A stretch of 64,000 bases of DNA, taken from assembly GCA_002471375.1 (NCBI GenBank), contig DKPV01000067.1:54881-118880 (forward strand), written 5' to 3'. The position numbers and the translations under genes were made by a program. Each line of letters opens with the position of its first letter. Position 1 is the first letter of the stretch. This stretch comes from Flavobacteriales bacterium UBA7325. Its GTDB lineage: Bacteria > Bacteroidota > Bacteroidia > Flavobacteriales_D > Crocinitomicaceae. This document shows, piece by piece, positions 17,584-26,242 of the stretch. The notes below the pieces were generated by a model. That model was not told the origin of the DNA. It saw only the letters and a program-made list of their open reading frames with translations, and did no database searches.

Positions 17584-19851
17584 ATGAAAAAAAATCTACT
17601 CAGCACGCTAACCCTTGCGGTCTTATTTCTTTCGTCTTCGGTTATCGGTCAGATTACACATGAGACAGGAACACCTCCATCATGGAAGCTTTTTAAATCA
17701 GCCACCGATGGTATCCCAGTAATCAAAATGCCATCATTTGATCTTGCTAAATTGCAAGCCGAAGATGTAATTGTTGATGCTGACAAATCAGGCCCATGGA
17801 GATTTGGTAACCCATTTGAAACTAATTACACAACTGCAAACAGCGGTGTATGGAATGCAGGTGAAAATGGAGAGCGCGTGTGGCGATTAGCTGTAACTTC
17901 TGAGGGAGCTACAAGCATGAACGTAATCTTTGATGAGTACAAACTAGTTGCTGGAGATCAGGTTTACATCTACAACCAAGATCGTTCTGATGTTATTGGT
18001 CCATTCACACACCTAAACAATAAGGAGTGGGAAGGATTAGCAACACTTCCAATTGCTGGACAAACGTTAATCGTTGAGTTGCGTCAAGCAAATCCATTAG
18101 CAGCTGAGCAATCTAAATTATCAGTTGGACAAGTTACTCACGGTTACCGTGATATCTTTGGATATGCGAAACGTGTTTATGAAAAAGGATTAAACGATTC
18201 TGGATCATGTAACAACAATGTAATTTGCCCTGTGGGAGATAACTGGAGATGTCAAATCGCTTCTGTTGCAATTATCGTAGTTGGTGGTTCTGGTGCTTGT
18301 ACTGGTACTGTATTGAACAACCACGACCAAGATCAGCGGCCATTATTCCTTTCTGCAAACCACTGTGGTACGAATGTAACGAACTGGGTTTTCCGATTTA
18401 ACTGGGATAGTCCAACATGCACTCCAACTGCAAATGGACCTACAAGTCAATCAGTATCTGGAGCAAGTTTATTAGCAAGTAGCGCTGGATCAGATATGTC
18501 GTTGATGGAATTATCATCTGCGATTCCTTCTGCATACAATGTATATTACTCTGGATGGGATGCATCAGGAGTTTTCCCAACAAATCAAATTGCTATTCAT
18601 CACCCATCAGGAGATGTTAAAAAAATCTCTTTCGATGATGATGCAGCAACATACGGAACAATGAGTGGTGCACAATGCTGGAGAGTTGGTAACTGGGAAG
18701 ATGGTACAACTGAGCCTGGTTCTTCTGGATCTGGATTATGGGATCAAAACCAACGTTTGATTGGACAATTATATGGTGGTTCTGCTTCATGTAGTTCAAT
18801 CACAAATGATTTTTACGGTCGTCTTGATATTTCTTGGGATGGTGGCGGAACTGCAGGTTCAAGAGTTAAAGATTACCTAGATCCAAACGGAACAGGGGTT
18901 AAAGTATTAGACGGACTTGGAGCTGGAGTATGTGCAGGAGTTACTTTTGATTTAGATGCATCAACTGCTTCTATCGATGGAATTGATACTACATACTGTA
19001 ACGTACAAAACATTACTCCTTCAATGACTTTGAAGAACAATGGTAACCTTACATTAACTGCAGTTGATATCAATTACGATTTCAACTCTGCCACAACAAC
19101 AGGTACTATTAACTGGACTGGTTCATTGGCAGCAGGAGCAACTGAATCTGTTACACTTCCTACTTTCGCATTAGCGGCTGGAGCTAACACATTAACTGTA
19201 ACGACTAACTCTCCAAATGGAGCGGCTGATATGTCAACATCTAACGATAGCAAAACAAGTAACTTCACTGCCGTACTTAATGGTGTGATTGTAACTGTTG
19301 ACGTTATTCAAGATGAATACGGATCAGAAACTACATGGGAAATCACAAATTCTGGTGGAACTGTTATTGCTAGTGGAGGTCCTTACACGGATGACAACGA
19401 TCAGCAATTAGAATCTACAACTGTTTGTCTTGAATTAGATCAGTGTTATGATTTCACAATCAATGATAGCTACGGTGACGGGATTTGCTGTGAGTATGGT
19501 AGTGGATCTTACAACGTTGATTACAACGGTGTATCTCAAGCATCAGGAGGTGAATTCACTGATTCTGAAACGACAAACTTCTGTTTAACTGCAGGATTGA
19601 ATGAGAATATTCTTGCCAACATCAGTGTTTACCCGAACCCAACAAACGGAACGGTTACTGTTGACTTAAGTAAGATTGATGGAAATGCAAACATCACTGT
19701 AACGAACACAACAGGTGCAATCGTTGCTGCGAAAAGCGTTACTTCTTCATTGAATCAATTTGATTTGAGTCGTGAGGCAAATGGTTTATACTTCATCGAA
19801 GTTGTAACTGAATCTGGTAAAGCGGTTTACAAATTGAACTTGAGCAAGTAA
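17584..19851 (+). CDS. Secreted trypsin-like serine protease with T9SS sorting domain
   Basis: 755 aa. A signal peptide (ends SVIGQ) and a propeptide-like N-terminal region (about 25-200) precede a lysyl-endopeptidase-type S1 domain. The catalytic triad can be placed at H260 (SANHCG), D304 (GSDMSL) and S381 (PGSSGSGLW); several cysteines suggest disulfides. Residues about 455-560 form a CARDB-like beta domain (TPSMTLKNNGNLTLTAVDIN) and 560-665 a Cys-containing beta domain. The last ~75 residues (ISVYPNPTNGTVTVDLS to the C-terminus) are a type A T9SS sorting domain. It would be exported by Sec and then T9SS. A terminator follows. Confidence 0.9.
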   Translation: MKKNLLSTLTLAVLFLSSSVIGQITHETGTPPSWKLFKSATDGIPVIKMPSFDLAKLQAEDVIVDADKSGPWRFGNPFETNYTTANSGVWNAGENGERVWRLAVTSEGATSMNVIFDEYKLVAGDQVYIYNQDRSDVIGPFTHLNNKEWEGLATLPIAGQTLIVELRQANPLAAEQSKLSVGQVTHGYRDIFGYAKRVYEKGLNDSGSCNNNVICPVGDNWRCQIASVAIIVVGGSGACTGTVLNNHDQDQRPLFLSANHCGTNVTNWVFRFNWDSPTCTPTANGPTSQSVSGASLLASSAGSDMSLMELSSAIPSAYNVYYSGWDASGVFPTNQIAIHHPSGDVKKISFDDDAATYGTMSGAQCWRVGNWEDGTTEPGSSGSGLWDQNQRLIGQLYGGSASCSSITNDFYGRLDISWDGGGTAGSRVKDYLDPNGTGVKVLDGLGAGVCAGVTFDLDASTASIDGIDTTYCNVQNITPSMTLKNNGNLTLTAVDINYDFNSATTTGTINWTGSLAAGATESVTLPTFALAAGANTLTVTTNSPNGAADMSTSNDSKTSNFTAVLNGVIVTVDVIQDEYGSETTWEITNSGGTVIASGGPYTDDNDQQLESTTVCLELDQCYDFTINDSYGDGICCEYGSGSYNVDYNGVSQASGGEFTDSETTNFCLTAGLNENILANISVYPNPTNGTVTVDLSKIDGNANITVTNTTGAIVAAKSVTSSLNQFDLSREANGLYFIEVVTESGKAVYKLNLSK

Positions 19852-19866
19852 GCTTAATACAGTATC

Positions 19867-19899
19867 AAAAGAGGTCACCACATGGTGACCTCTTTTTTT
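19867..19899 (+). terminator. Rho-independent terminator
   Basis: Stem of 13 bp (arms starting at 19867 and ending at 19896; core GAGGTCACC/GGTGACCTC) with a loop of about 4 nt and a T7 tail. It ends the protease transcript. Confidence 0.9.
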
Positions 19900-19910
19900 G
19901 TGCCCTTATT

Positions 19911-20006
19911 TTATTCGCATTCGTCGCAATACATTCTTTTCACCTGGTAATTTCGCTTCACCTGGAAATCTCGTTTGAGTAATTCACACCATCTTTGAGA
20001 ATTCAT
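19911..20006 (-). CDS. Possible very small Cys/Arg-rich protein or gene remnant
   Basis: From an ATG at 20006 a 31-codon frame reads MNSQRWCELLKRDFQVKR and ends MYCDECE. The same frame is open further upstream to about 20075 (content HERHRRVGGLPRTTRRAQ) but with no start codon. The composition is basic, with a CxxC end, and does not look random, yet I recognise no family. It lies downstream of a truncated CAP gene on the same strand, so it could be debris of a former gene. Confidence 0.25.
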   Translation of the reverse strand: MNSQRWCELLKRDFQVKRNYQVKRMYCDECE

Positions 20007-20079
20007 TTCCTGGGCGCGCCTTGTAGTTCTAGGTAATCCTCCGACCCTTCGATGTCGTTCATGAAATTCATGGTCTTAG

Positions 20080-20358
20080 CTAACAAGAAAACTCCATCCG
20101 ATCTTTTAGAGTTTCATACTTTCGAAGGTTTTCATCATGAGAGAGAATCTTATTTTTCGCCATGTAGACACTATGAAAATCAGCAGCCTTCTGAAGAGTA
20201 TCTCTAAAAACGAGTGCAGGTAATTCCAAACTAATTCGCAATGCGTTTATACTATCGGCAAGCTCATTTCTCAGTAGCTCCTTATTAGTTGGAGACAATT
20301 GTCTAAAACTCAAAAGAGGAAGGGAAATAAGAAGTAAAAGAAGACTTTTTTTCAGCAT
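20080..20358 (-). pseudogene. Truncated CAP-domain (SCP/PR1-like) secreted protein
   Basis: 92 aa starting at ATG 20358 (a TTG one codon earlier is less likely). It has a signal peptide (LLLLLISLPLLSF) and the first helices of a CAP domain: NELADSINALRISLELPALV and AADFHSVYMAKNKILSHDEN, the usual Asn/His positions. CAP domains run to about 120-150 residues; this one stops after EFSC, before the conserved second half. No other frame downstream restores the missing motifs. It is probably a decaying gene, though a short functional form cannot be excluded. Confidence 0.5.
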
Positions 20359-20446
20359 CAAATCAAAGAGTTTAAATAACGAAAATTTGAAACTCTAAAT
20401 TGAGCTAAAACGTAAAGTGAAAGCTAATCGTAATCAAGAAAATGCC

Positions 20447-21724
20447 TTACCCTTCCAGTGATAGAAATGACGCTGCAGATGGACGTTCGTACATCTCTAA
20501 TTCAAAGCGATGAATCGAAGCATATAAATGGTCAAAAATATCAGCGATAATATCCTCATACGGTTGCCACTCTTTAACATAAGTGAAGCAATAGACTTCC
20601 AAAGGGATTCCGAATTCTGTCGGTTCTAATTGACGAGCCATAACAGTCAGCTCGTTGTTAATATGCTCATTTTGTTGAAGTGCGAACTCAACATACCTTC
20701 TAAAGAGTCCAAGGTTTGTTTGACGACGTCCATTTTCAGCCAGTCCTCCCTCGAAACCATTTTCTTTATTGTAAGCATCAATTTCTGCCTGACGTTCTTT
20801 CATGAAAGTTCCAATCAATTCGACTTTCTCAAGTTGTTGCATCAATTCCGGCGTGACAAATTTCACCGAGTTAACTTGGACTTTGATCGAACGCATCACA
20901 CGTCGCCCCCCTGACTCTTGCATTCCTCTCCAGTTTTTAAATGAATCAGAAATGAATGAATAGGTTGGGATTGTCGTAATCGTATTATCGAAATTTTGAA
21001 CTTTTACCGTAGAGATATTAATCTCCAAGACCTCACCGTCTGCACCGAACTTATCTACTGTCACCCAGTCACCGACACGCACCATATCATAGGTGGAAAG
21101 CTGAATGGACCCAACAAAACCAAGTATGGAATCCTTAAAGACCAAGAGAAGGATTGCAGATATTGCACCCAACCCTCCAAGGAAGAACCATGGAGATTGC
21201 TCTGTCAGCACAGATAAAGCGATAATAAACAAAATACCTGATACGAGTATTTTCAATATTTGAGAGTACGATTGAATTGGCTTGTCCTTAAGAGAAGGCA
21301 ATTCCAAAAAGATATCACGCAGACCATTAAACAGTCTATTGAAAATCGTCATAATGACCAAAATCACAAGGATGGTCACAAGCTTATCCGAGTACTTTAA
21401 AACGCCATCGTAGTGAAAGAAAACAATCGTTAAAAAGTAGCTCAAAAATGCCAATGGCGTAAGTAGTGCTAAACCACTAAACACTTTATTATGCATCAGG
21501 TGATCATCCCAAGTTGCTTTAGATTTCGCTGCAAAAGTGTGAACAATTTGAAGTAAAATAAATCTAGAGACGTACCAGACAATTGCAGAAGCAACCAATA
21601 GACCTCCAATTAAACCTAGTGTCCACCAGATCATGTCGGCATTATATGCCTTTTCAGCTTGTTCAGTAAACTTCCCGTCGATTGAGTAGTAACTTTTAAT
21701 CCAGTTAATTATGGCGGCCCTCAT
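20447..21724 (-). CDS. MscS-family mechanosensitive channel, YbdG-like
   Basis: 425 aa with five to six predicted membrane helices in the first 200 residues (WWTLGLIGGLLVASAIVWYV onwards), then the MscS beta domain (DSILGFVGSIQLSTYDMVRVGDWVTV, NFDNTITTIPTYSFISD). The segment NWRGMQESGGRRVMRSIKV and an insertion of about 65 residues in the cytosolic domain match the E. coli YbdG/MscM branch. The channel opens under membrane tension to release solutes in osmotic downshock. Divergent from the CPBP gene with a 29-nt gap. Confidence 0.88.
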   Translation of the reverse strand: MRAAIINWIKSYYSIDGKFTEQAEKAYNADMIWWTLGLIGGLLVASAIVWYVSRFILLQIVHTFAAKSKATWDDHLMHNKVFSGLALLTPLAFLSYFLTIVFFHYDGVLKYSDKLVTILVILVIMTIFNRLFNGLRDIFLELPSLKDKPIQSYSQILKILVSGILFIIALSVLTEQSPWFFLGGLGAISAILLLVFKDSILGFVGSIQLSTYDMVRVGDWVTVDKFGADGEVLEINISTVKVQNFDNTITTIPTYSFISDSFKNWRGMQESGGRRVMRSIKVQVNSVKFVTPELMQQLEKVELIGTFMKERQAEIDAYNKENGFEGGLAENGRRQTNLGLFRRYVEFALQQNEHINNELTVMARQLEPTEFGIPLEVYCFTYVKEWQPYEDIIADIFDHLYASIHRFELEMYERPSAASFLSLEG

Positions 21725-21740
21725 TATTTCTTATTTTCGA

Positions 21741-21748
21741 CAAAAATA
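21741..21748 (-). promoter_or_regulatory. -7 box for the MscS-type channel gene
   Basis: TATTTTTG on the minus strand, 16 nt before the ATG at 21724. The next 8 bases (21749-21756, AATATTTG) are a 7-of-8 match on the plus strand for the divergent CPBP gene. Confidence 0.45.
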
Positions 21749-21753
21749 AATAT

Positions 21754-22305
21754 TTGCGTAAGAGATCACTCTATATTCTCGGATTAATAACTTTGATGGT
21801 ATTTCCAATACCCACTTTCGTAGGACTTTGGTTTGTTGAAGACATTGATCTATTGACCATTTTTCAGTTCGAAAATCTCAATCTATTCTATACTGGTTTA
21901 GGATTAATTCTTGGTGTCTCATATGCGCTTATTGCCCTTTGGGTAATGCAAGCTCCCGTTTTCGAGAAACTTCCTGTCAGAGTAGAAAAGATGGTAAAAG
22001 ACATGAAGCTCACCTTCTGGGATTGTGTTTTCCTTTCTATCTCTGCTGGACTTGGTGAAGAACTCCTTTTCAGGTCTGGCATCCAGTTTTACTTAGGCCC
22101 CATAATTACAACGGTCCTTTTTGTCGCTGTGCATGGTTATCTCAATCCATTCAATTGGAGAATGTCCCTCTATGGGTTGGTTGTCATTCCATTCATCTTT
22201 CTAATTAGTTACGGCTTTGATGTCCTTGGATTATGGTTTGCAGTGGCAGCTCATTTTTCGTATGACCTCATCCTGTTTACAACCATGTCTCGACAAGATG
22301 ATTAG
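21754..22305 (+). CDS. CPBP-family intramembrane protease
   Basis: 183 aa with about five membrane helices. The CPBP/Abi motifs are present: GLGEELLFRSG (Glu-Glu...Arg), VAVHGYLNP (His) and WFAVAAHFSYDL (His). These residues form the catalytic site of Rce1-type membrane proteases; roles in bacteria include bacteriocin immunity but are mostly unknown. The frame opens at TTG 21754, which gives a complete first helix preceded by RKR; an ATG at 21796 would shorten that helix. The start is therefore uncertain. Confidence 0.8.
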   Translation: MRKRSLYILGLITLMVFPIPTFVGLWFVEDIDLLTIFQFENLNLFYTGLGLILGVSYALIALWVMQAPVFEKLPVRVEKMVKDMKLTFWDCVFLSISAGLGEELLFRSGIQFYLGPIITTVLFVAVHGYLNPFNWRMSLYGLVVIPFIFLISYGFDVLGLWFAVAAHFSYDLILFTTMSRQDD

Positions 22306-22308
22306 CAG

Positions 22309-23055
22309 CTAATGCTGTACAATTCTCAATCGATTTGCCTGAAGAACATACATACAAGCTGGTAGAGCGATTGTGTTATCGATTACGATTAGCTCCATGT
22401 AACGCAAATCACACATTTCTTCTGGAACTTGAAGCAATGGACCAGCCCCCGTCAAGTACAATTCCTTCAATCGATTTAAGTTCGTAATGGTAGACGGCAG
22501 CTCCACCATGTTATTTCTTTTCAGGTGTAAGAACCCTAGATTACTGCAATTTCCAATACTTGCTGGAATTGATTCCAATGAGTTGTAATTTACACGGAGG
22601 ACTACCAAGTTATTCAATCGACCTATTGACTCGGGTAGTGAGACGAGCTGATTTTGACTCAAACGTAATTCTTCTAGCGACTCAAGGTGCCCTAATTCCT
22701 CTGGAAGAGACTCCAATCTGTTATTCTCCACATATAAGACACGTAGATTCTTTAATTGGCCGATTTCGGGAGGTAGCGATCTAAGTTCATTTCGACCAAT
22801 GAAGAGTTCTTCTAGATTCTCTAACTCCGCAATTCTTGGCGAGATGCTTTCGATACTATTACCAAATAGTCGAAGAACTTTAATATCCGTGCGCAGAAAA
22901 ACTTCTTCAGGAATTTCATTCAACCCCTGACGCGACAAGTCTAATCGTGTTCCTTGCATCGTGTACTTTATATCCTTAATTGCAACACAGCCATCAAAGG
23001 CGCTAGCTAATATTGCCAGCAATAGGATTCGATATGAAATGCTTCTTAGATACAT
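22309..23055 (-). CDS. Secreted leucine-rich repeat protein
   Basis: 248 aa: an N-terminal hydrophobic signal (ISYRILLLAILASAFDGC, an atypical lipobox), then eight LRR units of 23 residues (for example LKNLRVLYVENNRLESLPEELGH), the bacterial-type LRR with consensus LxxLxxLxLxxNxLxxLPxxI. LRR proteins are binding scaffolds. It ends with a divergent capping segment (IALPACMYVLQANRL). It converges with the CPBP gene, only 3 nt apart. Confidence 0.85.
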   Translation of the reverse strand: MYLRSISYRILLLAILASAFDGCVAIKDIKYTMQGTRLDLSRQGLNEIPEEVFLRTDIKVLRLFGNSIESISPRIAELENLEELFIGRNELRSLPPEIGQLKNLRVLYVENNRLESLPEELGHLESLEELRLSQNQLVSLPESIGRLNNLVVLRVNYNSLESIPASIGNCSNLGFLHLKRNNMVELPSTITNLNRLKELYLTGAGPLLQVPEEMCDLRYMELIVIDNTIALPACMYVLQANRLRIVQH

Positions 23056-23164
23056 TGATAAGTGCAGAAGTTACCAAAAATCCAATGGGCGACTAAAAAA
23101 AACTTCTTTTTATTTCCCTAAAAGCAACTTTTCTGCGAAATTTACATCTTACTATTAAACGTTT

Positions 23165-23195
23165 TCAGTTTTCATCTGTCTTATAGATGAACTGT
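23165..23195 (+). promoter_or_regulatory. Hairpin in the leader of the Spy-like gene
   Basis: CAGTT(TT)CATCT pairs with AGATGAACTG: a 10-bp stem with a 2-nt bulge and a 7-nt loop, ending about 14 nt before the ATG at 23209. It could hide the ribosome entry region. No regulator is known. Confidence 0.35.
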
Positions 23196-23208
23196 TAAAA
23201 TATAAAAT

Positions 23209-23886
23209 ATGAAATTATTAAAACCTGTTGTATTAGGAATCTTCGCAATCGCGTCGTTGTCACTTAACGCACAAGAAGAAAATTCAACAAAAACTCCAGC
23301 TGAGAAAGCCGAAAAACGCGCAGCTCACATTGCTAAAGAATATGACTTAACGGAAGAGGAAACTGCCAAAATTGAAGCGGCTCGTTTGGACTTCATGAAT
23401 ACGTCTAAAAAAATCAAAGCAGATAAGACAACTACTAAAGAAGTTAAGAAGTCTCAAATCCAAGCAGAAAAAGTTCGCTATTCAGCTGTTGTAAAATCAG
23501 TTCTTTCTGACGATGAATTTGCAACTTTCGAAGCTAAGATGGAAGAAAAAAAAGCGAAGCGTCTAGAGCGAGCAGCCCTTGAGAAAGACCCAGAGGCTCG
23601 TGCTAAGAACAAGGCTGAGAAACTTGTAGCAAAACTATCGGACGTTACTGTGGAACAAAAAATGCAAATTGAAGTATTGTTCTTGAAAGTTGCTCAGAAG
23701 ATCGAAGCGCTGAAAGCAAATACTGATCTAACTGATGAACAAAAGAAAGAGTACATCAAAGGAAATAAGAAAGATGGGGAAAGAGCTCTGGAGGCTATTT
23801 TGACTGAAGCTCAAAACAAAGAATTAGAGGCATTAAAAGTTACTCTTGGAGAAGCAAAAAAAGCCACTGATGAAGATATCAAATAA
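23209..23886 (+). CDS. Spy/CpxP-like secreted helical protein
   Basis: 225 aa with a signal peptide (ends SLNAQ). The mature protein is almost all charged helix with two LTxEExxxI/LTDEQKK-type segments (YDLTEEETAKIEAARLDF; NTDLTDEQKKEYIKGNKK), the LTxxQ-like arrangement of periplasmic chaperones Spy and CpxP. A chaperone or stress-sensor role is inferred from this resemblance only. A strong terminator follows. Confidence 0.75.
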   Translation: MKLLKPVVLGIFAIASLSLNAQEENSTKTPAEKAEKRAAHIAKEYDLTEEETAKIEAARLDFMNTSKKIKADKTTTKEVKKSQIQAEKVRYSAVVKSVLSDDEFATFEAKMEEKKAKRLERAALEKDPEARAKNKAEKLVAKLSDVTVEQKMQIEVLFLKVAQKIEALKANTDLTDEQKKEYIKGNKKDGERALEAILTEAQNKELEALKVTLGEAKKATDEDIK

Positions 23887-23906
23887 TTGAGTTAATCTTA
23901 ATCAAT

Positions 23907-23936
23907 AAAAGGCCCGTCATATGACGGGCCTTTTTT
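23907..23936. terminator. Palindromic Rho-independent terminator
   Basis: 28-bp perfect palindrome (23907-23934, core GGCCCGTCATATGACGGGCC) with an A run on one side and T run on the other. It serves the converging Spy-like and msrA genes. Confidence 0.9.
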
Positions 23937-23951
23937 ATTCTCAATTATTTA

Positions 23952-24476
23952 CTACTTCATTTCTTTTGCGAATACCTTTTTGAATTTCTCCACTTTCGGT
24001 CGAACTATTGCTTGACAATATCCATTTCCAGGATTATTCTCAAAGTAATTTTTGTGCTCTTTTTCTGCTGGGTAGAATTCGAAGAGTGGAGTTAATTGCG
24101 TCACCACCTCACGATCCCATACCTTTTCTTCATTCAATCTCTTTTTGAAACTCTCTGAGATATCACGCTGCTCGTCTGTATGATAGAATATAACAGATCT
24201 ATATTGTGGTCCAATGTCATTACCTTGTCTATTCAATTGAGTTGGATCATGTACAAACCAAAACATCTCTAATAGGCGCTCAAAGGAAACAACCTCAGCA
24301 TCAAATTCGATTTGAGCAACCTCAGCATGCCCTGTTCTTCCTGTACAAACTTCTTTATAGAATGCGGTCGCTTTAGTTCCACCGGCATACCCAGGTGTTA
24401 CTGAACTCACTCCATCAATATCTTTAAAACACGCTTCGATGCACCAAAAGCATCCAGCTCCAAATGTTGCTTTCAT
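23952..24476 (-). CDS. msrA: Peptide-methionine (S)-S-oxide reductase MsrA
   Basis: 174 aa, no signal peptide. Reduces the S epimer of methionine sulfoxide. The active-site motif FGAGCFWCIEACF (catalytic first Cys) is at residues 5-17, with TPGYAGG and GHAEVAQIEFD as further family motifs, and a resolving Cys in NNPGNGYCQAIV. It lies 9 nt downstream of the msrB gene, same operon. Confidence 0.95.
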   Translation of the reverse strand: MKATFGAGCFWCIEACFKDIDGVSSVTPGYAGGTKATAFYKEVCTGRTGHAEVAQIEFDAEVVSFERLLEMFWFVHDPTQLNRQGNDIGPQYRSVIFYHTDEQRDISESFKKRLNEEKVWDREVVTQLTPLFEFYPAEKEHKNYFENNPGNGYCQAIVRPKVEKFKKVFAKEMK

Positions 24477-24485
24477 ATCGTAAAA

Positions 24486-24989
24486 CTAATCTTTTTTGAA
24501 TTTAAGTGAAGCTGAATTGATGCAATATCTTAAGCCCGTAGGTTCAGGTCCGTCGTCAAACATATGTCCAAGGTGAGCATCACACCGTGTACAAACCACT
24601 TCGGTTCGATTCCATCCGTATTTATTATCCACTAGTTCGCCAACATTCTGAGCTATTGCTGGCTCGTAAAAACTCGGCCAACCTGTACCCGATTTAAATT
24701 TAGTGCCACTAGTGAACAACTCTAAATCACAACAAACACAGTGATAAGAACCCTTCTCTTTGTTATCCCAATACTCGCCGGTAAAAGCTCTTTCAGTCCC
24801 AGCTTCACGTGTAACTTCGTACTGTTCGTGTGTAAGTTGAGCTCGCCATTCCTTTTCCGTTTTTACAACTTTCATTGTATCTGTAGGATCGAATTCAAAA
24901 CTATTCGCCCCAGTGGAACTTGTCAAATTAGAGCTACATGCACTCATTGCAATAGCCAATACACCAAACACTATCAGTAAATTTTTCAT
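24486..24989 (-). CDS. msrB: Peptide-methionine (R)-S-oxide reductase MsrB, lipoprotein form
   Basis: 167 aa. The signal MKNLLIVFGVLAIAMSAC carries a lipobox, so the enzyme is predicted to be anchored in the envelope. Two zinc pairs are seen (HCVCCD and VCTRCDAH), plus GTGWPSFYEP, HLGHMFDDGP and the catalytic RYCINSASL. It reduces the R epimer of methionine sulfoxide. MsrA, encoded next, has no export signal, so the two enzymes seem to act in different compartments. Confidence 0.93.
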   Translation of the reverse strand: MKNLLIVFGVLAIAMSACSSNLTSSTGANSFEFDPTDTMKVVKTEKEWRAQLTHEQYEVTREAGTERAFTGEYWDNKEKGSYHCVCCDLELFTSGTKFKSGTGWPSFYEPAIAQNVGELVDNKYGWNRTEVVCTRCDAHLGHMFDDGPEPTGLRYCINSASLKFKKD

Positions 24990-25008
24990 CTTTTATTTTT
25001 ATATGTCA

Positions 25009-25037
25009 TTGATTGGACGAATTTAGGTCTATTTTTG
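25009..25037 (+). promoter_or_regulatory. Promoter of the MFS gene
   Basis: TTG (25009-25011), 18 nt, then TATTTTTG (25030-25037). The GTG start at 25042 is 4 nt after the box, so a leaderless mRNA is likely. Confidence 0.6.
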
Positions 25038-25041
25038 TACA

Positions 25042-26208
25042 GTGAAGTTGCCAAAATATCCTAAAAATTTCTGGTTGATGTGCTGGGCATTGCTCGCCTT
25101 CATGATTAGCTTTAACCTGTTTTTACCAGAAACGAATGATATTATAACCGAAATGGGGGGCGGTGATCTGAAAGGATTGATCTTTCTTCTATTTTCTTTA
25201 ACTGCGGCCATTTCAAGACCTTTCTCTGGGAAACTCACAGATACTATAGGACGGAAAAAAGTCATGTACGTTGGTGTGATCATTGGGGTAACTGCAAGTG
25301 TGATTTATCCAATTTCAGGTTCTGTAGTCGCTTTTCTTAGTCTTCGTCTCTATCATGGATTCGCTGCAGGGTTCCTACCTACGGGAGCTACAGCACTAGT
25401 CACTGATATCATTTCAAAAAACGGACGAGGTGTTGCGATGGGAATATGGGGAACATTTATCTCTGCTGGATTTGGAGTAGGTCAATTCTTTACATTGTAC
25501 GTTGTTGAATCAATCGGAAGAGTTGGATTGTTCCTGCTCGCTGGATTCTTTTGTTTGCTCGCTGGATTTTTCATAAGTCAAATTAAGGAAACACTCCCGA
25601 ATCCGCAGAAATTCAAATTTTCATTGCTCAAGGTTACATTTGATGATGTCTTTGAGCCTACTGTTCGTCCAGCTGCATTTGTAATGTTCTGTTCAGCCGT
25701 TTGTACTGGAGTCGTTTTCGTTACAACACCCGACATAAGTGGCTTTGTCAACCTCGATAACAAAGGCTGGTTCTTTATTTTTTATATGAGTTCGACTATC
25801 GTTGTTCGATTGTTCGCAAGTAGTTTATCTGATAAAATTGGAAGACGAAAGGCACTAATCATTGGGCTTGGATTCATGATGATTAGTATGCTTCTCATTG
25901 CTACTGCTCATGAGTGGATTCAATATACCATTGGAGCGATCGTTTTTGGATTATCTACCGGAGTTTCAAGCCCGACAGTATTTGCATGGGTAGCTGACCT
26001 ATCTCCCGAACATAGACGTGGTGTTGGAGCGGGCACATTGTTCATTGCGCTGGAGTTTGCTATATTTTGTGGAGCCCTTCTGACCCTAGCTTTTTACGAC
26101 AGCACTTTATCTACCATACCACTTCTCTACTCTATTGGAGCAGGCACTTCAACGATTGCCATTATTTACCTCATTTGGCACATTCGAATGAAAGAATCAA
26201 AAACTTAA
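25042..26208 (+). CDS. MFS transporter
   Basis: 388 aa with twelve predicted membrane helices. The loop 2-3 motif GKLTDTIGRKKVMYVG and its repeat SLSDKIGRRKALIIG are clear MFS signatures. It starts with GTG, chosen because the promoter is just upstream and no earlier start exists. The substrate cannot be told; the general pattern resembles drug/metabolite efflux permeases. Divergent from msrB by about 50 nt. Confidence 0.85.
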   Translation: MKLPKYPKNFWLMCWALLAFMISFNLFLPETNDIITEMGGGDLKGLIFLLFSLTAAISRPFSGKLTDTIGRKKVMYVGVIIGVTASVIYPISGSVVAFLSLRLYHGFAAGFLPTGATALVTDIISKNGRGVAMGIWGTFISAGFGVGQFFTLYVVESIGRVGLFLLAGFFCLLAGFFISQIKETLPNPQKFKFSLLKVTFDDVFEPTVRPAAFVMFCSAVCTGVVFVTTPDISGFVNLDNKGWFFIFYMSSTIVVRLFASSLSDKIGRRKALIIGLGFMMISMLLIATAHEWIQYTIGAIVFGLSTGVSSPTVFAWVADLSPEHRRGVGAGTLFIALEFAIFCGALLTLAFYDSTLSTIPLLYSIGAGTSTIAIIYLIWHIRMKESKT

Positions 26209-26242
26209 TTCATCTTCAATCTTCAGGAATCGCTTTAGATAA

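Noticed and set aside
20041..20079. Frameshift restoring the CAP domain downstream
   Set aside because: All three frames after the stop were read; none contains the conserved second half of a CAP domain.
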